A stretch of 64,000 bases of DNA from an uncultured Eisenbergiella sp. (GCA_947598825.1 CANQFM010000011.1:1-64000); one strand, 5' to 3'; positions 50,042 to 59,359 are shown, counted from the first letter of the stretch. Made by a program: numbers and translations. Notes: generated by a model from the sequence alone, not told the origin.

Positions 50042-52189
50042 ATGGAAAATGCGGTTCTTTTTTGGCTTCTGGCCGTTCCTTTTCTGGGCGTTGCTGCCGT
50101 CTGTCTGCCCGCTTTGCGGGAAGAAAAAAGAAGGATTCTGGCGGCAGATCTGACGGCCGCTCTGGAATTTGCCGGATGCTTTCTGGTGTTCATCCTTTTT
50201 TATCTGCTGCGATCCGGCGGGTTCAGGCAGATGAATGCGTCCTGCGGCGGCTTCGGGATGGGGCTCCATCTGTGTCTGGACGGGTTCCGCGCCCTGTATT
50301 GTCTGATTGCCGCTTTCATGTGGCTGATCGCCACCCTGTTTTTGCGGGAATACTTCGCCCGGGCGTTTCATAAGGGCAGGTTTTATTTCTTCTGGCTGAT
50401 GACGCTAGGCGCGACGATAGGCGTTTTCCTGTCGGCGGATCTGTATACCACCTTTTTATTTTTTGAGATCATGTCCTTTGCCTCCTATGCCTGGGTGGCC
50501 CATGACGAGACTCCCGGGGCGCTGCGGGCGGCGGAAACCTATCTGGCCGTGGCCGTGACCGGCGGGCTGGTGATGTTAATGGGCCTGTTTTTGCTGTACG
50601 ACATGTTCGGCACCTTAAACATCAGCGAACTGAGCCGCCGGGCCGTTTCCCTGCGGGCCATCTGCACAAAGCCCGCCGCCGGGGACAAACCGGAGGGCAT
50701 ATCCATGACGCGGCTTTATGCGGCGGGCGGCTGTCTGCTCTTTGGCTTCGGCGCAAAGGCGGGCGCGTTCCCGCTCCACATCTGGCTGCCCAAGGCTCAT
50801 CCCGTGGCGCCGGCGCCGGCTTCGGCGCTGCTTTCCGGGATCCTGACAAAGGCCGGGATTTTCGGGATCATTGCGGTGACCTCCTCCCTGTTTTTATACG
50901 ATGGGAAATGGGGCGCCCTGGTGCTGGCGGCCGGAACCGTGACAATGGTGCTGGGAGCGGTGCTGGCGCTGTTTTCCGTGGATCTGAAACGGACGCTGGC
51001 CTGTTCTTCTGTTTCGCAGATCGGCTTTATCCTGGTGGGCGTGGGCATGATGGTATTGCTGGGAACGGGCAATGGGGTGGCGGCCCGGGGGACGCTTCTG
51101 CATATGGTGAACCACTCCCTGTTCAAGCTGGTGCTGTTTTTGTCCGCCGGTGTGGTCTATATGAGGACACATCGCCTGGACTTAAACGGGATACGGGGTT
51201 TTGGAAAGGGGAAGCCGCTGTTTGCTTTTGTCTTTGGCATGGGGGCGCTGGGGATCTGCGGCGTACCGCTGTTCTCCGGTTATGTCAGCAAAACGCTTCT
51301 GCATGAGGCGCTGGTGCAGTATCAGACCATGGCCCGGGCGGGCAGCCGGGTGATCGCCGGAAACGGGGTGATCGCGTTTTTTACCTCCGCCTCCTGGGTC
51401 AACGTCGTGGAGTGGCTCTTTCTGATCAGCGGCGGCTTTACCGTGGCTTATATGCTGAAGCTTTTCTCGGCGCTCTTTCTGGAAAAGAATGCGGACGCCG
51501 GACTGCAGGCCCAGTATGACGGCATGAATGGTTCCTTCTGGGACCGGCGCAGCAGGATAGCTTTGCTGATCGCGGCTCTGCCGATCCCGGCCATGGGCTT
51601 TTTGGCCCATCCGTTCATGGACAGGATCGCGTCTTTAGGGGAAGGCTTTCTGGGCAGCAGCGGCATGGCGGAAAGAGTTTCTTATCTTTCCCTTTCTAAC
51701 CTCCAGGGCGCGGCGATCTCTCTGGGGATAGGCGTCCTTTTATACCTCGGGGTAGTCAGGACATTCCTGATGAAACGGGAAGGGGAACATCGGATTTATG
51801 TCAACCGTTGGCCTGCCTGGCTGGATCTGGAGGAGTTATTTTACCGACCCCTGTTATGCACCGTTTTTCCGCTGACGGCGGGGACCCTTGCCAGAGTATT
51901 GGACCGTCTGCCGGATACCTGTATCCTGCTGCTGCGCAGGACGGTCTTTCGGGACAGCCCCATTCCCCATGAGCTTAAGGAAGGCAACTGGGCGTCCCAC
52001 AGCCTTGGCTCCCTTGCAGACGGTACGGGCCGGATCTTTCATAAAAAGACCGACTATGAGCATCGGCTGGCGCTGCTTTACGAGAACTATTCCGAGAACA
52101 GCGTACTCATCGGCAGGAGCCTTTCGTTCGGCCTGTTTCTGGCCTGTATCGGGCTTCTTCTGACGCTTTTATATCTTCTGGCCGGATAA
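50042..52189 (+). CDS. Antiporter-like proton-channel subunit 4, long (NuoL/MrpA-like)
   Basis: About 715 residues: a fourteen-helix core plus a long C-terminal extension ending in one more helix (SLSFGLFLACIGLLLTLLYLLAG), as in NuoL/HyfB-type subunits. Glu in FLFFEIMSFASYAWVAHDE, Lys in GFGAKAGAFPLHIWLPKAHPVAPAPASALLSGILTKAG and Lys in VNHSLFKLVLFLSAGVV. ATG 50042 has GGAGGG at 8 nt; ATG 50036, overlapping the previous stop, is too close to that site. Last gene of the cluster. Confidence 0.87.
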   Translation: MENAVLFWLLAVPFLGVAAVCLPALREEKRRILAADLTAALEFAGCFLVFILFYLLRSGGFRQMNASCGGFGMGLHLCLDGFRALYCLIAAFMWLIATLFLREYFARAFHKGRFYFFWLMTLGATIGVFLSADLYTTFLFFEIMSFASYAWVAHDETPGALRAAETYLAVAVTGGLVMLMGLFLLYDMFGTLNISELSRRAVSLRAICTKPAAGDKPEGISMTRLYAAGGCLLFGFGAKAGAFPLHIWLPKAHPVAPAPASALLSGILTKAGIFGIIAVTSSLFLYDGKWGALVLAAGTVTMVLGAVLALFSVDLKRTLACSSVSQIGFILVGVGMMVLLGTGNGVAARGTLLHMVNHSLFKLVLFLSAGVVYMRTHRLDLNGIRGFGKGKPLFAFVFGMGALGICGVPLFSGYVSKTLLHEALVQYQTMARAGSRVIAGNGVIAFFTSASWVNVVEWLFLISGGFTVAYMLKLFSALFLEKNADAGLQAQYDGMNGSFWDRRSRIALLIAALPIPAMGFLAHPFMDRIASLGEGFLGSSGMAERVSYLSLSNLQGAAISLGIGVLLYLGVVRTFLMKREGEHRIYVNRWPAWLDLEELFYRPLLCTVFPLTAGTLARVLDRLPDTCILLLRRTVFRDSPIPHELKEGNWASHSLGSLADGTGRIFHKKTDYEHRLALLYENYSENSVLIGRSLSFGLFLACIGLLLTLLYLLAG

Positions 52190-52206
52190 TTGGATAAAAT
52201 CACGGG

Positions 52207-52245
52207 AAAGCGGTTTTCTCACGCAGAGAGAGGCCGCTTTTTTTA
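52207..52245 (+). terminator. Terminator of the antiporter cluster
   Basis: AAAGCGG...TTTTCTC, ACGCAG loop, AGAGAGG...CCGCTTT, followed by TTTTT; 18 nt after the last stop. Confidence 0.8.
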
Positions 52246-52276
52246 TGCTGTTTTTACAGAGAAAAACGGTTCTTTG

Positions 52277-52304
52277 TTGACTTTTTTCCATAAAAGAGTA
52301 AGAT
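52277..52304 (+). promoter_or_regulatory. Promoter of the IbrA/IbrB-like pair
   Basis: -35 TTGACT (52277-52282), 16-nt spacer and -10 TAAGAT (52299-52304), about 45 nt upstream of the TTG start. Confidence 0.6.
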
Positions 52305-52351
52305 GGAAAAAACTGGAAATTTAAATTCATAGAATAAAGGAGGGAACCGGG

Positions 52352-53671
52352 TTGGAAAGGCGGTATCTGGACATCAACGTGTATGAAGCCCTGCAGCAGC
52401 GTTTCGACTTCATTTTCCGGGAGTTCGACAATATCTATGTTTCTTTCAGCGGCGGCAAGGACAGCGGGCTTTTGCTGCACCTGATCATGGATTATATGAA
52501 GCAGAAAAAGATCCGGAAGCGGATCGGCGTCTTTCATCAGGATTTCGAGGCGCAGTACCAGCTCACCACGGAATATGTGGAAAAGGTTTTTGACATGTAT
52601 CTGCCCCGGATTGAACCCTACTGGGTCTGTCTGCCGATGGCGGTACGCACGGCCATGAGCAATTACGAGATGTTCTGGTACCCCTGGGACGATAAGAAAA
52701 AAGAACTCTGGGTCAGGGAGATGCCCAGAAAGCCCTACGTCATCAATATGAACCGCAATCCCTTCTCGCTTTACAAATATAAGATGCTGCAGGAGGATCT
52801 GGCCAAGCAGTTCGGCCGCTGGTATAGGCAGATCCATGCGAACAGAAAGACGATATGCCTGCTGGGGATGCGGGCCGACGAGTCGCTGACCCGTTACAAC
52901 GGTTTTCTGAACAAGAAATACGGATACGAGGGACAGTGCTGGATCTCCGCCCAGTTCAAGGACGTTTATACCGGTTCGCCGCTTTACGACTGGTCCACCT
53001 CCGATGTCTGGACCGCCTACAGGAAATTCAACTATCCCTATAACAAGCTGTACGATCTGTATCAGAAGGCGGGGTTAAAGCCCTCCCAGATGCGGGTGGC
53101 CTCCCCCTTTAACGACTATGCGAAGGAGGCCTTAAATCTCTATCGGGTCCTGGAGCCCCAGACCTGGACGAAGCTGGTGGGGCGCGTGCAGGGGGCGAAT
53201 TTTACTTCCATATACGCCAGGACGAAAGCTATGGGCTATCGCAATATCACGCTGCCGGAGGGGCATACCTGGAAGTCCTATACCATGTTTTTGCTGGATA
53301 CCCTGCCGGCCCGGCTGCGCAACAACTATGAAAAAAAATTCCAGACTTCCATGGAGTTCTGGCACAATACCGGGGGAGGGCTTTCCCAGGAGACGATCCA
53401 GGAGCTTAAGGACAGAGGCTACAAGATCGCTTTAAACGGCGTTTCCAACTACACGCTGGATAAAAAGGCCAGGGTCATCTTCCTGCAGGACATCCCGGAC
53501 GATACGGACGATATCAAGACGACCAAGGACGTTCCTTCCTGGAAACGAATGTGTTATTGCATTTTGAAAAACGATCACTTATGCCGGTTCATGGGCTTCG
53601 GGCTTTTGCGGGAGGATAAGAGGCGCGTGGAACTGATCCGGGAAAAATACAAAGGAATGGAGAACATATAA
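52352..53671 (+). CDS. PAPS-reductase-family protein with DUF3440 (IbrA/YbdN-like)
   Basis: 439 residues. The N-terminal ATP-pyrophosphatase (PP-loop) domain shows IYVSFSGGKDSGLLLHLIMDY (S-G-G-K-D-S). The middle has ICLLGMRADESLTRYNGFLNKK and YDWSTSDVWTAYRKF, typical of PAPS-reductase-like enzymes, then a DUF3440-type C-terminal half. It lacks an obvious ECGLH-type catalytic Cys motif, so sulfate reduction is unlikely. The start is a TTG at 52352 after GGAGGGAACCGGG. The next gene starts one base after the stop, the same pairing as ibrA-ibrB in Escherichia coli, where the pair affects surface-protein expression. Confidence 0.82.
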   Translation: MERRYLDINVYEALQQRFDFIFREFDNIYVSFSGGKDSGLLLHLIMDYMKQKKIRKRIGVFHQDFEAQYQLTTEYVEKVFDMYLPRIEPYWVCLPMAVRTAMSNYEMFWYPWDDKKKELWVREMPRKPYVINMNRNPFSLYKYKMLQEDLAKQFGRWYRQIHANRKTICLLGMRADESLTRYNGFLNKKYGYEGQCWISAQFKDVYTGSPLYDWSTSDVWTAYRKFNYPYNKLYDLYQKAGLKPSQMRVASPFNDYAKEALNLYRVLEPQTWTKLVGRVQGANFTSIYARTKAMGYRNITLPEGHTWKSYTMFLLDTLPARLRNNYEKKFQTSMEFWHNTGGGLSQETIQELKDRGYKIALNGVSNYTLDKKARVIFLQDIPDDTDDIKTTKDVPSWKRMCYCILKNDHLCRFMGFGLLREDKRRVELIREKYKGMENI

Positions 53672-53672
53672 G

Positions 53673-54194
53673 ATGAAATACGAAAGTCCGGTCTATCAGA
53701 TCAAACGGGTGCCGATCGAGAAGATCGAACCAAACGGCTATAATCCAAACGCGGTAGCGCCGCCGGAAATGCGCCTGCTTTACGACAGCATCAAGGAGGA
53801 TGGTTATACCATGCCCATTGTCTGTTATTACAACAGCCGCAAGGATACCTACATCATCGTCGACGGCTTCCACCGCTACCGCATTATGCTGGATTATCCG
53901 GATATTTACAAGAGGGAAGAGGGCATGCTGCCGGTTTCCGTCATCAACAAGCCGCTGGATCAGCGCATGGCCAGTACGATCCGCCACAACCGGGCGCGAG
54001 GCTCCCATGATGTGGAGCTGATGAGCAACATCATCCGGGAGCTTCACGAGATCGGTCGCAGCGACGCCTGGATCTCCAAGCATCTGGGGATGGACCGGGA
54101 CGAGATCCTTCGCTTAAAACAGATCACGGGGCTGACGGAGCTGTTTTCCGAGACGGAATTTGGCAAGGCCTGGGTGCCGGAGGAAAAGTCTTAA
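53673..54194 (+). CDS. ParB/Srx-fold protein (IbrB/YbdM-like)
   Basis: 173 residues. ParB N-terminal-like domain at about 10-110: VPIEKIEPNGYNPNAVAPPEMRLLYDSIKEDGYTMPIVCYYN, YIIVDGFHRYRI (the G-x-H-R-Y box) and MASTIRHNRARGSHDVELM. A helix-turn-helix-like end follows (DAWISKHLGMDRDEILRLKQITGL). The fold binds nucleotides and often DNA. It is translated together with the DUF3440 gene and probably acts with it. It converges with the permease gene 6 nt away. Confidence 0.85.
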   Translation: MKYESPVYQIKRVPIEKIEPNGYNPNAVAPPEMRLLYDSIKEDGYTMPIVCYYNSRKDTYIIVDGFHRYRIMLDYPDIYKREEGMLPVSVINKPLDQRMASTIRHNRARGSHDVELMSNIIRELHEIGRSDAWISKHLGMDRDEILRLKQITGLTELFSETEFGKAWVPEEKS

Positions 54195-54200
54195 GCTGCC

Positions 54201-56585
54201 CTACTGCGCGTTGATGGTATCCACAATGGACATGGCGCTCAGATCCCGGACGGGTTTTCGAACCGCCAGCAGGACGGACAGGGCCACAAGGGAAAGGATC
54301 AGCGCCATCATATCCCAGGGGATCGTCCAAGCGTCGCCCCAGCGGAAGGATACCAGGGATTCAAACAATTTTTTATGAAAGAACAGGCCCAGACAGGCGC
54401 CCAGGAGGCTGCCGGAGGCTGTGTAAACGACGGTTTCGGCGACGACCATGCGGGCAAGCTGCCGGCTGCTCATGCCGATGGCCCGGAAGGCCCCGTACAG
54501 CTTTGTCCTGGCGGATACGCTCATGGATACGCCGTTGATCACGTTGAATACCGAGATCAGGGCGATCACCGTGAGAAAACCGTAGATAAAAAGGCAAAAG
54601 CAGTAATAGACGCCTCTGACGCTGTCGTTTTGCATACGGCGGTCGGAAAAGGAAAAGCCCTCGGGAACGGTATTGCGGATGGCGTCCGTCGCTTCTTCGT
54701 CGGCGCCCCATTTCAACTGGAGATCGACGACGGTATAGCGGTTTTCTGACGCGTTCGCAGCGGCCCCTTCCGGCTCCGTCATCCTGCGGAAGGTTTCCTC
54801 CGAACAGATGAGGATGCCCGTATCCTCGGCATTACGGAAAGGGCTTTCGGAAAGGCAGCCTACGATCCGGATCTGCGCCCTGCGTCCGGAAAAGTCCAGC
54901 GTCACCGTATCGCCTGTTTGAATATCGATGCCGGGTTCATAGACGACCAGGCCCATATCGCTGCCGTCGGCAACCTCCTCCAGCGTTCCGCTCAGCAGGT
55001 ATTTTTCTGCCCACTCCAACTGTGTCCGGTCATAGGATACCAGGTCGATCTTCGTCCAGGTACGGCTGTTTTCGGCGGGCACATCGTAGGAGAACATTCT
55101 GGCGTAGGCCCTGCGCACGGCTTCGTTCTGCCGCAGGCTTTCCACATAGGCGTCGTCGATGGCCCGCTCATTGCCGGGGCTTATAATGGACAGATCCGGC
55201 GTCCAGGGCTCCAGCGGATTGATCGCGCGCCGCATAAAGGATATGGTCGCGGAAAAGGCTAAAAACAAAAGGACGCAGGAGCCGAAGGAACCGGCCATCA
55301 GCAGCAGGTTTTTAGGGCTGTGTACCGCATGATGGATCCCCAGGGCGGTATCGATCCTGAAAAACCGATGTCTGGATGCGCGATAGACCGGGTGGAGATC
55401 AGCGGCATTGCCGGAAGCGGCTACCAGCGGAGAAACCTTCGCCGCCTTTCTGGCAGGGGAGCGGGCGGCCAAAAGGACCGTCAGAAGCCCTACGGCGCTT
55501 CCTGTCAGTATGCTGGGAACGCTTATCAGAAATACCGGCACCGCGCCGAGATACTGAGGGCTGAGCTTTCGCAGTATAAAGCACAGGAGCCAGATCACCA
55601 CGATCCCGAGGCCGATCCCGGCAGGGATCGCGACCCGGCACCATAGAAGGGCTTCTTTATAGACCATCCGCATCACCTGCCGGGGCGTAGCGCCCACGCA
55701 GCGCAGCAGGCCGAAAAATTCCGTCCGCCGGGCCACGCTGCTGTTCAGGCTGCCGGCGATCATCAGGATACCGGTGGCTAACACCAGCACAAACAGGATG
55801 GCGGCGCTGCCGTAGATCATGGTCATGAACTGGTCTCCGCTCTGGCCCAGCAGCCCCAGCATTTTGGTATTTTCGATGATCTGATCTTCCGACAGGCCAA
55901 AGGCCTCTTTCAATTCGTCGATCGCGCGCCGGATATGGCGCGTGTCGGAAAACTGGAGCATCAGTCCGGTATCGTAATCGGCGAGCCGGTCGGAAGAGAC
56001 GTTCGGATAGAGGGCGCGAAAAGCCTCCGTGGTGAGAAAAAGGCCGTAGGAATCGTCCTTTAAGGTCTTGGAAACGTTGTGGAAAAAGCCGGAGACCGTG
56101 TAGGTCTTTTGGGCGCCGTCGGGGAGCGTAAGCGACACGGGATCGCCGATCTGTACGCCTGCGGTGTCCCGCACGCTTTCGCTCAGCATGGCCTGCGTTT
56201 CATCCCTGGGGAAAGCGCCGTCGGCCACGCTGTCGTATAGCATACCGATCCAGCCGATATCGTTGCCAAGAATGACCACATCTTTGCCGCACAGCTTATA
56301 TCCCTGTTCATAGCGGTAATTTAAAGTGGCGTAGCGGGAAGCCTGGGATACGCCAGGCCAGACTGCTATCCGGTCACTTTGTCCGTCCGTAATATCCCGG
56401 ATCATGATATGCCAGTCCCCTTCTTCTTTTTTCGTCTGTAGGATCTGGCTGCGGATGAAGGCGTCGGCCATGCCGAAGATGGTGGTCACCAATGCGGCCG
56501 CCAGCAGGATGCAGAAAACGGACATCCGGTTTTGACGGCGGTGTATTCTGCCGGAAAGGGATACGAGATCCAGATAGCTCTTCAT
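54201..56585 (-). CDS. FtsX-family ABC transporter permease
   Basis: About 794 residues with the same layout as the permease at 25884: one N-terminal helix, extracytoplasmic domain, three helices (about 265-385), a further helix (about 430), a second extracytoplasmic domain and three C-terminal helices (FSVFNVINGVSMSVSARTKLYGAFRAIGMS is the FtsX core). Start ATG 56585 overlaps the ATPase stop by 4 nt and has GGGGAGG upstream. Probably acts in peptide resistance or envelope maintenance together with the neighbouring kinase and regulator. Confidence 0.85.
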   Translation of the reverse strand: MKSYLDLVSLSGRIHRRQNRMSVFCILLAAALVTTIFGMADAFIRSQILQTKKEEGDWHIMIRDITDGQSDRIAVWPGVSQASRYATLNYRYEQGYKLCGKDVVILGNDIGWIGMLYDSVADGAFPRDETQAMLSESVRDTAGVQIGDPVSLTLPDGAQKTYTVSGFFHNVSKTLKDDSYGLFLTTEAFRALYPNVSSDRLADYDTGLMLQFSDTRHIRRAIDELKEAFGLSEDQIIENTKMLGLLGQSGDQFMTMIYGSAAILFVLVLATGILMIAGSLNSSVARRTEFFGLLRCVGATPRQVMRMVYKEALLWCRVAIPAGIGLGIVVIWLLCFILRKLSPQYLGAVPVFLISVPSILTGSAVGLLTVLLAARSPARKAAKVSPLVAASGNAADLHPVYRASRHRFFRIDTALGIHHAVHSPKNLLLMAGSFGSCVLLFLAFSATISFMRRAINPLEPWTPDLSIISPGNERAIDDAYVESLRQNEAVRRAYARMFSYDVPAENSRTWTKIDLVSYDRTQLEWAEKYLLSGTLEEVADGSDMGLVVYEPGIDIQTGDTVTLDFSGRRAQIRIVGCLSESPFRNAEDTGILICSEETFRRMTEPEGAAANASENRYTVVDLQLKWGADEEATDAIRNTVPEGFSFSDRRMQNDSVRGVYYCFCLFIYGFLTVIALISVFNVINGVSMSVSARTKLYGAFRAIGMSSRQLARMVVAETVVYTASGSLLGACLGLFFHKKLFESLVSFRWGDAWTIPWDMMALILSLVALSVLLAVRKPVRDLSAMSIVDTINAQ

Positions 56586-57265
56586 GCCGGACACCTCCCC
56601 AGATCGGTAAGGGCGCCGTCCGATACCTGGAGTACCCGGTCGGCCATGGAGGCGATGCTGCGGTTATGGGTGATCATGAGAATGGTCTGTTCGTATTGCC
56701 GGGAGGCTTTTTTCAGCAGGGCGATGACCTCGCTGCTGTTCTGGGAGTCTAAGTTGCCCGTAGGTTCGTCCGCCAAAATCAGCATGGGACGGGTGATGAG
56801 CGCCCGCCCGATGGCGGCCCGCTGCTGCTGGCCGCCGGAAAGCTGGCTGGGCAGATGGTTCCGGCGGTCTTTCAGGTTCAGAACGTCCAGAAGCTCTTCC
56901 AGATAAGAAAGATCCGGCTTTTGATAGTCTAACAGGACGGGGAAGGAGATATTCTGCTCCACTGTCAGTTCCGGGACCAGGTGGAACGCCTGGAACACGA
57001 AGCCGATGCTGCGGCGACGGAAAATGGTGCGCTGTTCCTCTTTCATGGAAAAGGGCTGTTTTCCGTCGATGAACACCTGCCCGGCGGTGGGCGTGTCCAG
57101 TGCGCCGATGATGTTGAGCAGGGTGCTTTTGCCGGAACCGGATTCGCCTACCACGGCGACAAATTCTCCCCGGGAAACGGAAAAGCTGACGTTTCTAAGC
57201 GCATGGACGGCGGTTTCCCCGGAACCGTAAATCTTGCTTACGTTCCTTACTTCAAGAAGATTCAT
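56582..57265 (-). CDS. ABC transporter ATP-binding protein (MacB/LolD class)
   Basis: About 227 residues with every motif intact: Walker A GESGSGKST, Q-loop GFVFQAFHLVPELTVEQNI, signature LSGGQQQRAAIGRAL, Walker B LILADEPTGNLD and H-loop ITHNRSIASM. Start ATG 57265 follows AAAGGAGG. It is the intact counterpart of the broken ATPase at 28472 and shows what is missing there. The partner permease overlaps its stop. Confidence 0.9.
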   Translation of the reverse strand: MNLLEVRNVSKIYGSGETAVHALRNVSFSVSRGEFVAVVGESGSGKSTLLNIIGALDTPTAGQVFIDGKQPFSMKEEQRTIFRRRSIGFVFQAFHLVPELTVEQNISFPVLLDYQKPDLSYLEELLDVLNLKDRRNHLPSQLSGGQQQRAAIGRALITRPMLILADEPTGNLDSQNSSEVIALLKKASRQYEQTILMITHNRSIASMADRVLQVSDGALTDLGRCPA

Positions 57266-57346
57266 GTTATGCCTCCTTTGCATAAAGCGGTTTTTGATCT
57301 GCTCTGTAGCATAACATTCCGCACTTACTCTCCGATGAATCCCACC

Positions 57347-58438
57347 TTACAATTTTGAAGGATTTAAAAAGCTGACGGTAAAAACAGAGCCGCTTCCCCA
57401 ATGACTGTCCACTGAGATCTCGCCGTCGTGGGCCTGTACGATAGCCCGGGCCAGGGGAAGGCCAAGGCCGATGCCCTGGGAGGCGGGATCCTGCTTTTGG
57501 GAATCGGGAAACCGGCTGCGGTAAAACCGCTTGAAAATGTGGTGAAGATCCTCAGGGTGGATGCCGCTTCCGTTGTCCGACACTGAGATTTGCGTCAGAT
57601 CGGCGCTCTGCTGCCAGGATACCAGGATCCGATCTCCGGGGGTCGTGTGGTCCAGGGCGTTTTTGACCAGGTTGCCGAGCGCTTCCAGGATCCAGTTCCG
57701 GTCACAGAAGAGCAGGATCTGGCTCTCCCCTTCCCAGAGAAGCTGTTTTTGTTCGCTCTGCGCCCGGAAAGAAAAACGGGAGATCACATCCTGCGCCATA
57801 TCCGCCAGATCCTCCCAGGACTTTTGAAAGAGAAGCGCGCCGGCGTCCAGCTTCGTAATGGTCAGAAGATTCTGTACCAGGGCTTCGATCCGGTCAAGCT
57901 CCGCTTCCGAAAGGGACGCAAATTTTGAAGCCTCCGAATGGGGAGGCGTTTCCTGCTGCAAAATACCGTTGTAGATATTCAAAGCGGCCAGCGGCGTTTT
58001 CAACTGATGGGAAATATCGGAAATGGTATCCTTTAAAAAGACCTTTGCCTGCTGCTCTTTCTGCACATGGGCGTCCAGCACGGTGGCCAGCGTGTTCACG
58101 GTGTGGAAGAGGCGGTACAGCTCCCCCTCTTCGTCGCAGTCCAGCCGCTTGTCCGTATCGCCGCCCAGAAAATCCAGAATGATGGAAACGGCCTCTTTTA
58201 ACCGCCGTTCCTCTCCGCAAAAATACGAGTAGCAGAGAGCCAGCAGGGCGCCGCCGAAAAGAAGCGTCAGGATGGCCAGAAGGATTGCGGCCAGGGCAGC
58301 GGGGTTTTTGGCCTGCGCCAGAAGCTTTGTTTTTTGGCTCAGGCATAGAAAAAGCTGGGACATCAGAAGAAAACCGGCCAGACAGGCGGTCAGGGAAAGA
58401 AAAAGCCGTTTGATGCGTTTGTTGCGGAACAGTTCCAT
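57347..58438 (-). CDS. Sensor histidine kinase
   Basis: About 363 residues. Two membrane helices (about 15-32 and 42-65) with a very short outside loop, a HAMP-like linker, then the kinase core: SDISHQLKTPLAALNIYN (phosphoacceptor His about residue 150), NLVKNALDHTTPG, SVSDNGSGIHPEDLHHIFKRFYR and GIGLGLPLARAIV. Start ATG 58438 follows GAGGTG. It lies 8 nt after the regulator and upstream of the ABC genes it probably controls. Confidence 0.87.
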   Translation of the reverse strand: MELFRNKRIKRLFLSLTACLAGFLLMSQLFLCLSQKTKLLAQAKNPAALAAILLAILTLLFGGALLALCYSYFCGEERRLKEAVSIILDFLGGDTDKRLDCDEEGELYRLFHTVNTLATVLDAHVQKEQQAKVFLKDTISDISHQLKTPLAALNIYNGILQQETPPHSEASKFASLSEAELDRIEALVQNLLTITKLDAGALLFQKSWEDLADMAQDVISRFSFRAQSEQKQLLWEGESQILLFCDRNWILEALGNLVKNALDHTTPGDRILVSWQQSADLTQISVSDNGSGIHPEDLHHIFKRFYRSRFPDSQKQDPASQGIGLGLPLARAIVQAHDGEISVDSHWGSGSVFTVSFLNPSKL

Positions 58439-58446
58439 AGGACACC

Positions 58447-59133
58447 TCAAAAGATCACATTCCATTTATACCCCATGCGCCGGACGGTCAGGAGCATTTT
58501 CGGATCGCCCGGATCGTCTTCGATCTTCATCCGCAGACGGCGGATGTATACGGTGAGGGTATTATCGTCTACATAGTCGCCTTTGCCGTCCCAAAGCCTG
58601 TCCAGGATCGTTTCTTTGGAGAGGACGATGTTGGGGTTTTGCATGAACAGGCATAAAAGCCGGTATTCCGCCGCGGTCAGATCCAGCGGATGGCCGTTTT
58701 TGCTGGCCTGCCCCTTTAGAGGGGCCACCCGGATCCCGTTGGAGGAAAGCTGTGCTTCTGCGCTGTCGGGGCCGCCGGCCCTGCGCAGCAGGGCGTGGAT
58801 GTGCGCGGTCAGGACGCCCAGCTTAAAAGGCTTGGTGATATAGTCGTCCCCGCCCAGATCCAGCCCCATGATGATGCTGGTCTCTTCGTCGGAGGCGGTC
58901 AGAAACAGGATCGGAACGTTGGAACGCAGGCGCACGTTGCGGCACACCTCAAAACCGGAGCCGTCCGGCAGGGTCACGTCCAGGATCAGTAGATCATAGG
59001 CTTCTTTAAAAAGCAGGGCGTTCGCATCCGCTACGGTGCGCGCCGTGTCCAGCGTATAGCCCTGTTTTGTAAGAGCATAGGAAAGGCCGTTTCTGAGGCT
59101 TAAGTCGTCTTCCAGAAGGAGGATGCGGGACAT
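58447..59133 (-). CDS. OmpR-family response regulator
   Basis: About 228 residues. Receiver domain: LLEDDLSLRN, phosphoacceptor Asp in LLILDVTLPDGSGF, Lys in YITKPFKLGVL. Winged helix: LTAAEYRLLCLFMQNPNIVLSKETILDRLWD and TLTVYIRRLRMKIEDDP. It is similar to the regulator at 31823 (shared DGSGFEVC/DGSGFAVC and winged-helix segments), so the two modules are probably paralogous. Start ATG 59133 has AAAGGAG 8-9 nt upstream. Confidence 0.9.
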   Translation of the reverse strand: MSRILLLEDDLSLRNGLSYALTKQGYTLDTARTVADANALLFKEAYDLLILDVTLPDGSGFEVCRNVRLRSNVPILFLTASDEETSIIMGLDLGGDDYITKPFKLGVLTAHIHALLRRAGGPDSAEAQLSSNGIRVAPLKGQASKNGHPLDLTAAEYRLLCLFMQNPNIVLSKETILDRLWDGKGDYVDDNTLTVYIRRLRMKIEDDPGDPKMLLTVRRMGYKWNVIF

Positions 59134-59171
59134 TTCGGGAGTCTCCTTTCGCAAAAATCGGGATCGTCCCT

Positions 59172-59200
59172 ATTATACACTGGCGACCGGGGGCTGTAAA
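59172..59200 (-). promoter_or_regulatory. SigA-type promoter of the third two-component/ABC locus
   Basis: On the minus strand -35 TTTACA (59195-59200), 17-nt spacer and consensus -10 TATAAT (59172-59177), about 40 nt before the regulator start. Confidence 0.82.
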
Positions 59201-59310
59201 CTGCTTAGGACGGCGCCAAAGCGGGAAACTCTGACCGTCTGTATCTGGAAATAATTTCATGTAGCGGCTATTGGGGGAGTATGTTATCATGTTCATAACA
59301 GCAAATCAAT

Positions 59311-59354
59311 GGTGCCCCGACATACTATACTATGGTGACCCGACATACTATACT
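59311..59354. repeat. Two direct repeats, 23-nt period, upstream of the surface-protein promoter
   Basis: GGTG(C/A)CCCGACATACTATACT occurs at 59311-59331 and 59334-59354, with one difference. The array ends 5 nt from the -35 box of the next promoter. Confidence 0.88.
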
Positions 59355-59359
59355 TTTGC

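Noticed and set aside
52352-53671. Assignment as a sulfate-assimilation PAPS reductase or a DndC-type phosphorothioation protein
   Set aside because: No catalytic ECGLH-type cysteine motif is seen and no cys or dnd genes flank it; the ParB partner points to the IbrA/IbrB pair instead.
59311-59354. CRISPR fragment
   Set aside because: Only two units separated by 2 nt, with no spacer-length sequence and no cas genes in the window.
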